DNA of 64,000 nucleotides from Melieria omissa. Taxonomy: Eukaryota; Arthropoda; Insecta; Diptera; Ulidiidae. The notes under the pieces are model-generated. The model searched no databases. It saw only the letters and a list, made by a program, of their open reading frames with translations, and was not told the DNA's origin. The stretch is taken from positions 36,539,264-36,603,263 of the forward strand of contig OZ020269.1 in NCBI GenBank assembly GCA_963971225.1, in the 5' to 3' direction. Shown in pieces: positions 57,362 to 64,000 of the stretch; within the stretch, counting starts at the first letter, position 1; the number at the start of each line of letters is the position of its first letter. The position numbers were made by a program, and so were the translations under genes.

Positions 57362-58627
57362 AGGACTGTACCGAAAAGAAACTCAACACTTTTAATTCAA
57401 TATTTCTCTTAGTGTAGACGTTTGATCGCAATGCGGAATGTACTGTTAGAAAGCATGATCATTTGTGCTTTTATTGTCTTTATTTTCTCTGCTACTCGTA
57501 GTATAGTTTTCCCGATGTGACGAATCGAAGGGCAGGTGCGTAAGCAAATTGTGCACAATTACTGCTCTGAAAAGGGAATTTCGTACAGATAGTTGGCAAA
57601 TCGATACCAATTCAGTGTCAATAGTGTAAAATAAAAAAAAAAATATATTCATCCAAATTGGAGATACTTGTTCTTTCAAAGATTTGCCAAAAAGTGGAAG
57701 AAAAAATGTCCAAGTGACTCGAAGCTTGAAAAAGAAGTGCTAACATTAATAAGAAAAAACAATTCGATGTCTGTACGAAATTTAGCAAAAAAAAGCTAGA
57801 ACAAGAGCCGCTATGCTTCAAAGAATGAAGCAAAGGCATAACCTAAAAACTTACAAAAAACAAAAGGTACCCAAAAAAAGTGAAAGACAAGTGAAAGTGA
57901 GGAAAACAAGGCTTCGAAAATTGTACGATCGCTTGCATCAGAATGTTGTTGAGTGTGTTGTGATGGACGACGAAACTTACATTAAAATGGACTCAAGAAC
58001 ATTACCAGGTCCCCAATTTTACACAAAGTAGCCAGGTGGTTCTGTCGACCCGTCAGTGTCAACAATTGGAATTGAAAAGTTGGCAGACTTCTCCTTTCTT
58101 TACAAAGGGCACTATATCTGCTGAGATTTGCAAGAAAGAGCGTCTAAACCGTCGCCTTATACCATTCTACAAAAAATATAATGTTTCGACAATATTTTGG
58201 CCCGATTTAGCCACCGCACACTACGCCTGTTCAACATTGACTTTGTTAGAAAAAACAATGTCAATTATGTTGCAGAAGAGGAGATTCTGCCAAACGCTCC
58301 ACAATTCCGCTCTATAGAGAGATATTGGGGTTTTGTCGAGCGAAATTTAAAGAAGGAAGGTCGAGTTGCCGCTGACGTCAAGGACTTAAAAAAACTGGCT
58401 AAAGGCCAGCACTGCCGTTACAAAAGAGGGTATGCAGAATTTAATTAAGGGGATAAAACAAAAAATTCGCCGTAAATTAAGAGAATACATTTTTAAAATA
58501 AATTGTATTAAAAAACAAATAAAAATACCATAAGCTTCAATACAAAAAAAAATTTGTAACGAAAATTAATAAAAATCGCTTTGTTGTGAGCAAAAGAATG
58601 TGTGCAGTTTCTTTTCGGTACAGTCCT
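57362..58627 (+). mobile_element. DD37E-like element nested in the Tc3-like one, 1266 bp
   Basis: TA at 57360-57361 and 58628-58629 flanks inverted ends AGGACTGTACCGAAAAGAAA. The size and TA target fit the IS630-Tc1-mariner superfamily. The encoded frames (57800-58448) match the DDE family with D-D-E-T-Y-I-K. It interrupts the last codons of the Tc3-like transposase. Confidence 0.85.
57800..58448 (+). pseudogene. ITmD37E-like transposase pseudogene
   Basis: Across shifting frames: R-L-H-Q-N-V-V-E-C-V-V-M-D-D-E-T-Y-I-K (first Asp, about 57965), F-W-P-D-L-A-T-A-H-Y (second Asp, about 58205) and P-Q-F-R-S-I-E-R-Y-W (Glu, about 58318). The DNA between the Asp and Glu codons is one base short of phase; correcting one lost base gives 37 intervening residues, the DD37E spacing known from mosquitoes. 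A stop after F-Y-T-K (58029-58031) and at least two frameshifts show it is dead. The N-terminus before about 57800 is poorly preserved. Confidence 0.75.
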
Positions 58628-59600
58628 TAAATAAAGGTGGCCATACTCGCCTTTTAAAATCAATAAATTAAAGTGTTGTTTACCAAACAGTCCATTTAAT
58701 TTGCATTTCCCACTGTTTCAATCTTAATTTTCAGAGTGAACCTATTCTGGTGGCCCACTAAAATGTACTCAGTTTTGGGGTTCACTTTACAAAAGTGGGC
58801 CAAAAAAGAAAAATGAAATAAATGTCAAATTGTGTTTTGGACAGGTAGGTTCACAATAGATGACTTGAGCATCTTGATACCAATAAATGAGGTAAAACTG
58901 TGTTTTGTAAGAACACTACTCATTTTCCTCCAGGAAAAAATGTGAACCTATTCTGGTGGCCCGGAGTGTATTTTGGTCCTGAAAGTTCAAAATAGAAAAT
59001 TTATTTAAAATGAGACAATTTTTCTCTTTTATTTGATACCCATATCTTCATTATTGCACAACCGCAAATATTTAAAACAATATTTGAAATGTGTATGTCC
59101 TTAAACTTTTAAAGTCATTTAAAAATCACTTTGGGTCAGAAAACGAAAAACTGACTATGACAGGTAAATGACCTCTAGTTTCACATTTGGATGGGTCACG
59201 GTGTAATAAATGTAAAGTTTGTGTTTTTACTCAGTGAATCATAACTTTGTCATTTTTCTTTCAATTCTATTGATGGTACGCTTAATATTTGCACAAATAA
59301 TATATTTTTAATCTTAGGTTTTGAAACCAAAAGAAGTAATTTATTTTAATATAAAAAAAATTCAAAAATTTATACTTTTTGAAAATGGTCGAAAAATTAA
59401 CTTTTTACAACTTTCATCGTCAGTAATTTCTCCATATCTCAAGGTATTATCTTCTGACCGACGGACATCTTGTGTTAGTCGGATGGTTCGTTTACGAGAT
59501 ATGTTAAAGTTAGTCTAGAAAACACTTTTTTAGGTTTTAAATTAAATTTCTGTACTAACTTAAAAATATTTCGGGGAGTTTTTACGAGTAAGTAGAGACT

Positions 59601-60123
59601 CTGACGCAGTCTGTGAATGGAAAAATATACAGGCTGTATCTGTTTGAATACCTTCCAATAACTAAAGCCAGGAGAGTAAAATACTATATACGATTTCGTT
59701 ACTTACTCAGTACTATTTTGCAAATTTCTTCCTGGAAACTAATTTTTTCACGAATTATTTCTATTTTCAGATTTTCGCATGGCGTCAGAATGGTTGGTCT
59801 CCGCTGAAGCGAAGTCTAAATTTCTCTTAGGTCACCGCCAGGAAGAATCAGATAGAGACTTGACTCTTGGTCATTCTCTTGCAAACCACAAACCATATTA
59901 AACAGTTACTAGTCACTTTTAGTTACTTATAAAAATTAAAGTCAAAGGATGGTGTTAAAAATGTCGTGCCAATTTTTGAAATTGTTTTTGATTTGCGTGT
60001 TGTTTTTGTATCATGTAGATGAGACATGTATCGTTTTACTTAATTAACGGCCAAATTTCTTTGGGTGTGGGATCCTGTCCGGGTTGAATCTTGAATTTAA
60101 GTTCGTTGGGTTCGTTGAGAAAG
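59601..60123. other. Unannotated stretch before the array
   Basis: No gene is recognised. The last bases (GTTCGTTGAGAAAG) form the left flank of the A-R-A-R-A array. Confidence 0.4.
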
Positions 60124-60669
60124 TACTCAAAAGACTTATTGTTGGCTCTTCGATAGGTAATACCAAAGAATATAGAATATAAAGAATACGCATCTTAAAA
60201 AATTTGTCAAGCGTGTTTCTTGAGGCGGGCGGGAAGAGATGAGCGGAGGCATAGGTTACGGGAAATTTGCTCGCGCTCAACAGTTTGCGATCTTGTTCGT
60301 CGAAGCGCAAGCGAAGAGTAAACAACGAACCAAAGCATCGTCATCGACGTTTCAACGAAGATGATTCGGGATTCGCTAATGTTTTTGGTGTTGTCGTTTA
60401 TTGTGTGTATGCTTTTTTGTGTTGTGATTGCTTTTGCTGAAAAAATTGCTGCAATGTCACCATCAATCGAATCTTTGTGGTGTATGGCTTTTTGCTGGCC
60501 AATGTTTTGATTAATTTAAAAATTTGGTGGTTGATCCCAATTTAAAATGTTTGCAAATATTTTTACGTGGCGAGTTCGAAGTAAAATTATTTGTTTATAT
60601 TTTCACATGCTTGATTACAATTTTGAGAATGGGAATGGGAAAACTACGAAAAAAATGAACTATAGGTAT

Positions 60670-61463
60670 TACTTACTTACTTAACTGGCCATACCAACCC
60701 GTTATCGGGTTACGGCCTGCCGCAAAACTTCTCTCCAGGCGCCTCTGCTTCGCGCGCGCCTTCTCCAGTTGGTCACACCAAGAGATACCAGGGCCTCTTC
60801 CACCGGAGACACGGCCTCCCTCTTCGCCGTCGACCTCCAACCATCGCATCGAATGCCTTTTTCGCCGGAGCTTCGTCGTCCATGCGGCAGACATGACCGA
60901 GCCAGCGTAGCCGCTGGATGTTAATTCGCTGCGCTACGTCCATGTCCTTATACAGCTCATACAGCTCGTTATTGGTTCGTATGCGATAGTCGTCACCAAC
61001 CCGAACAGTGCCGAAGATTTTGCGAAGCACCTTCCTCTCGAACACTCCAAGGGCCGCTATGTCGTTTCGTGTCATTGTCCATGCTTCAGCGCCATAGAGG
61101 AGCACGGGCAAGATAAGCGTCCTATAGAGTGAAAGTTTTGTCGGTCGAGAGAGGTCTCTACTTCTCAATTGCCTACCGAGACCGTAGTAGCACCTGTTGG
61201 CAAGAGTTATCCTTCGCTTTATCTCCAGACTGACATCATTGCTGCTGTTGATGGCGGTGCCAAGGTAGACGAATTCCTTGACAACTTCAAAAGCATACCT
61301 GTCGGCCTCGACGTGAGACCCTAGCCGCTGCGAGTCCCTGCGTGTAGACAGCATATACTTCGTCTTGCCCTCATTTACCACCAGACCCATTTTGGCAGAT
61401 TCTCTTTCGATAGCCGCAAAGGCAGCGGTGACATCTCGCTTGTTACGTTCGATGACATCAATC
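60670..61463 (-). mobile_element. RTE-type non-LTR, 5'-truncated copy R1
   Basis: Read on the minus strand it starts in the RT palm just after the expected F-A-D-D motif (I-D-V-I-E-R-N-K-R-D-V-T-A-A-F). It continues through N-E-G-K-T-K-Y-M-L, Y-L-G-T-A-I-N, R-C-Y-Y-G-L-G-R-Q-L-R-S-R, L-L-Y-G-A-E-A-W-T and R-W-L-G-H-V-C-R-M-D-D, as in RTE elements. A frameshift occurs after R-G-R-P-C-L-R-W-K. The 3' end is a short tail of AAGT repeats, typical of RTE. Confidence 0.85.
60773..61390 (-). pseudogene. RTE reverse transcriptase C-terminal fragment (R1)
   Basis: A 205-codon open frame covers the RT thumb and C-terminal domain, lacking the catalytic palm. It ends in P-W-Y-L-L-V after a frame change; the natural C-terminus continues in another frame to about 60673 (R-N-P-I-T-G-W-Y-G-Q-L-S-K). 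It cannot act as a polymerase. Confidence 0.85.
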
Positions 61464-62009
61464 TACTCAAAAGACTTATTGTTGGCTCTTCGATAGGTAA
61501 TACCAAAGAATATAGAATATAAAGAATACGCATCTTAAAAAATTTGTCAAGCGTGTTTCTTGATGCGGGCAGGAAGAGATGAGCGGAGGCATAGGTTACG
61601 GGAAATTTGCTCGCGCTCAACAGTTTGCGATCTTGTTCGTCGAAGCGCAAGCGAAGAGTAAACAACGAACCAAAGCATCGTCATCGACGTTTCAACGAAG
61701 ATGATTCGGGATTCGCTAATGTTTTTGGTGTTGTCGTTTATTGTGTGTATGCTTTTTTGTGTTGTGATTGCTTTTGCTGAAAAAATTGCTGCAATGTCAC
61801 CATCAATCGAATCTTTCTGGTGTATGGCTTTTTGCTGGCCAATGTTTTGATTAATTTAAAAATTTGGTGGTTGATCCCAATTTAAAATGTTTGCAAATAT
61901 TTTTACGTGGCGAGTTCGAAGTAAAATTATTTGTTTATATTTTCACATGCTTGATTACAATTTTGAGAATGGGAATGGGAAAACTACGAAAAAAATGAAC
62001 TATAGGTAT

Positions 62010-62803
62010 TACTTACTTACTTAACTGGCCATACCAACCCGTTATCGGGTTACGGCCTGCCGCAAAACTTCTCTCCAGGCGCCTCTGCTTCGCGCGCGCC
62101 TTCTCCAGTTGGTCACACCAAGAGATACCAGGGCCTCTTCCACCGGAGACACGGCCTCCCTCTTCGCCGTCGACCTCCAACCATCGCATCGAATGCCTTT
62201 TTCGCCGGAGCTTCGTCGTCCATGCGGCAGACATGACCGAGCCAGCGTAGCCGCTGGATGTTAATTCGCTGCGCTACGTCCATGTCCTTATACAGCTCAT
62301 ACAGCTCGTTATTGGTTCGTATGCGATAGTCGTCACCAACCCGAACAGGGCCGAAGATTTTGCGAAGCACCTTCCTCTCGAACACTCCAAGGGCCGCTAT
62401 GTCGTTTCGTGTCATTGTCCATGCTTCAGCGCCATAGAGGAGCACGGGCAAGATAAGCGTCCTATAGAGTGAAAGTTTTGTCGGTCGAGAGAGGTCTCTA
62501 CTTCTCAATTGCCTACCGAGACCGTAGTAGCACCTGTTGGCAAGAGTTATCCTTCGCTTTATCTCCAGACTGACATCATTGCTGCTGTTGATGGCGGTGC
62601 CAAGGTAGACGAATTCCTTGACAACTTCAAAAGCATACCTGTCGGCCTCGACGTGAGACCCTAGCCGCTGCGAGTCCCTGCGTGTAGACAGCATATACTT
62701 CGTCTTGCCCTCATTTACCACCAGACCCATTTTGGCAGATTCTCTTTCGATAGCCGCAAAGGCAGCGGTGACATCTCGCTTGTTACGTCCGATGACATCA
62801 ATC
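62010..62803 (-). mobile_element. RTE-type non-LTR, 5'-truncated copy R2
   Basis: This is almost identical to R1, with the same truncation point, the same frameshift and the same AAGT-repeat tail. The differences I see are at about 62348 (CAGGGCC) and 62789 (ACGTCCG). Identity of both ends with R1 shows the two arose by duplication rather than two insertions. Confidence 0.87.
62113..62730 (-). pseudogene. RTE reverse transcriptase C-terminal fragment (R2)
   Basis: It is a 205-codon frame equal to the R1 copy except for one residue (K-I-F-G-P against K-I-F-G-T). It has the same missing palm and the same altered end. Confidence 0.85.
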
Positions 62804-63349
62804 TACTCAAAAGACTTATTGTTGGCTCTTCGATAGGTAATACCAAAGAATATAGAATATAAAGAATACGCATCTTAAAAAATTTGTCAAGCGTGTTTCT
62901 TGATGCGGGCGGGAAGAGATGAGCGGAGGCATAGGTTACGGGAAATTTGCTCGCGCTCAACAGTTTGCGATCTTGTTCGTCGAAGCGCAAGCGAAGAGTA
63001 AACAACGAACCAAAGCATCGTCATCGACGTTTCAACGAAGATGATTCGGGATTCGCTAATGTTTTTGGTGTTGTCGTTTATTGTGTGTATGCTTTTTTGT
63101 GTTGTGATTGCTTTTGCTGAAAAAATTGCTGCAATGTCACCATCAATCGAATCTTTCTGGTGTATGGCTTTTTGCTGGCCAATGTTTTGATTAATTTAAA
63201 AATTTGGTGGTTGATCCCAATTTAAAATGTTTGCAAATATTTTTACGTGGCGAGTTCGAAGTAAAATTATTTGTTTATATTTTCACATGCTTGATTACAA
63301 TTTTGAGAATGGGAATGGGAAAACTACGAAAAAAATGAACTATAGGTAT

Positions 63350-64000
63350 ATTGACTTCAAAATTCGTGAAACACTTGAAATTAAAAATCATTAGATGCGT
63401 GTTTTAATGTTTTTTTTTTATCGAAATCTAACGGAGGGTTAGAAGATTGTATGGAAAAACATAATTTAATTGGTCTATTGACTTTCAATAGGGCGAAAGC
63501 ACTACTAAAGCACTAAATAAAGAAATAATAAGACAAGTATTTTGTCATAAGAAAATTGTATTACGGCATGCCTACGTTTACAAATAGTTTAAATGTTCTA
63601 CACCTGAATGATTCCATGGCGAATGATGTGATCATAAATTTACAATATTAGTTTTTCTTATTTTAGTTCTTTTAAACAAGCATTATATGTGAGCTGTAAG
63701 AAAAGTTCCAAAGAACGAGACGGAAAATTATTACGGGTAATAAAAACGTTTTCTTTTCTTTCCAATTCCATTTTTATTGATTACTTATTATTTATTTTTT
63801 AATTGCCTGTAGCGATCATATAGGTCGCCATGCCAGCCATATTTTATTTTCTTTTCTAAGATTTTGCGCACACTACAGTCGGCAGTGAGTTCAGGAGCAA
63901 TATGCGACGCTGTGCATGCTTATAGAAGAAGAACAAAAGCCAGCCAGAAAATATAAATCGTTTTACAATTTCAGCTTTTCGCCAGCGCAACAACAAGAAC
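63350..64000. other. Unannotated stretch at window end
   Basis: No gene is recognised. The right flank of the array begins ATTGACTTC. Near the end, TTTTACAATTTCAG at about 63961-63976 is a fair splice-acceptor consensus followed by CTTTTCGCCAGCGCAACAAC, but the window stops before an exon could be judged. Confidence 0.35.

Larger units (their letters stand above)
56459..58681 (+). pseudogene. Tc3-like transposase pseudogene (DD34E), split
   Basis: It starts M-G-H-G-K-A-L-T-S-E-E-I-A-Q-I and has the helix-turn-helix R-K-I-A-F-K-I-N-R-S. After stops and a frame change near 56604 comes G-E-K-R-F-N-L-D-G-P-D-E-Y and M-V-W-G-A-I. F-Q-Q-D-N-A-P-I-H-T (about 57075) and I-I-E-N-V-W-G-W-L-V (about 57190) hold the second Asp and the Glu with 34 positions between. 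Stops lie at 57127 and 57187. The frame is cut at the TA at 57360 by the DD37E-like element and resumes at 58628 for about 15 codons to TAA. Confidence 0.85.
56128..58968 (+). mobile_element. Tc3-like element with long IR/DR ends
   Basis: TA at 56126-56127 and 58969-58970 flanks ends CACTCCGGGCCACCAGAATA. Terminal repeats are about 240 bp long, and each holds a second copy of the CACCAGAATAGGTTCAC motif (about 56344 and, inverted, 58737): the IR/DR plan. It encodes a decayed Tc3-like transposase and is itself split by a 1266-bp element. Confidence 0.87.
56005..59600. mobile_element. S element, copy 2, carrying Tc3-like and DD37E-like elements
   Basis: It begins CAGTGGCGCACGCAGGATTT. Blocks 56055-56127 and 58969-59590 match S copy 1 in reverse order and orientation. 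The far end is worn near 59600. The Tc3-like element (56128-58968) sits at a TA in its middle. Confidence 0.65.
60124..63349. repeat. A-R-A-R-A array, 1340-bp period
   Basis: Segment A (546 bp) occurs at 60124-60669, 61464-62009 and 62804-63349. Segment R (794 bp) occurs at 60670-61463 and 62010-62803. Copies differ by about one to three bases (e.g. GAGGCGG/GATGCGG, TTGTGG/TTCTGG, CAGTGCC/CAGGGCC). Every A begins TACTCAAAAGACTTATTGTT and ends ATGAACTATAGGTAT. R is a 5'-truncated RTE copy. The outer flanks join directly to A, so A looks like a target duplication or tandem unit. Confidence 0.93.

Noticed and set aside
60124..63349. Reading the A repeats as LTRs of an LTR retrotransposon
   Set aside because: A lacks TG...CA ends, there is no primer-binding site or polypurine tract beside it, and R is a truncated non-LTR element with an AAGT tail.
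1..64000. CRISPR arrays, prokaryotic operons or prophage
   Set aside because: There are no spacer-repeat arrays, no ribosome-binding-site-led gene strings, and transposon content is of insect type.

Overview
The window looks like eukaryotic, insect, intergenic or intronic DNA from a higher fly, most likely a tephritid fruit fly. It is AT-rich, has no long host ORF and is saturated with insect transposable elements. These include DD34D and DD41D (rosa-type) mariners, Tc3-like and DD37E-like elements, hAT-like elements with 8-bp target duplications, TTAA-specific (piggyBac-like) MITEs, a Helitron, tRNA-derived SINEs, and non-LTR retrotransposons of LOA/I-like and RTE type. I know the rosa mariners and one SINE body as common in tephritids, but the genus is not decidable here. 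I found no host protein gene, rRNA gene or intact tRNA gene that I would defend.

Layout. 1-11 kb: mostly unannotated AT-rich DNA with one TTAA MITE (7316-8033). 11.0-13.3 kb: a non-LTR 3' fragment, then a three-level nest of a hAT-like element holding a SINE that holds a second hAT-like element. 13.3-19.7 kb: unannotated DNA, a cluster of a CpG-rich decamer, TTAA elements marked by a palindrome, and a LOA-like fragment. 19.7-23.2 kb: a mariner with an intact 349-aa transposase ORF and a 454-bp TTAA MITE in its 3' UTR, then a decayed Tc3-like element. 23.8-26.9 kb: an iteron-bearing element (Q1) carrying two retroelement insertions, the larger with RT, RNase H and a terminal CCHC motif. 27-32 kb: richer in GC and CpG, with GAGA and CA tracts and a weak promoter-like site.

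32.9-38.9 kb: a TTAA MITE inserted into another copy of its own family, an RTE fragment, two fragments of a third mariner, and a Tc1-like relic beside a perfect 25-bp hairpin. 40.7-43.0 kb: a second iteron element (Q2) and inverted repeats. 43.3-48.7 kb: an old mariner holding a younger mariner (itself split by a TTAA MITE) and a GCC-rich hAT-like element that contains a rosa mariner and a Helitron. 49.6-52.1 kb: a hAT-like element holding an S element, holding a pogo-like element, holding a SINE. 56.0-59.6 kb: a second S element in inverse orientation, holding a Tc3-like element that holds a DD37E-like element. 60.1-63.35 kb: an A-R-A-R-A array in which R is a 5'-truncated RTE copy and A is a 546-bp direct repeat.

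These parts do not form a pathway. Their value is as a stratified record of transposition, because several insertions have exact target duplications and empty-site paralogs inside the window. The most unusual items are the 546-bp repeats around the RTE copies, the TTAA MITE self-insertion, the insertion of two unrelated elements at the same TA of two S copies, and four hAT-like elements sharing one terminal design.
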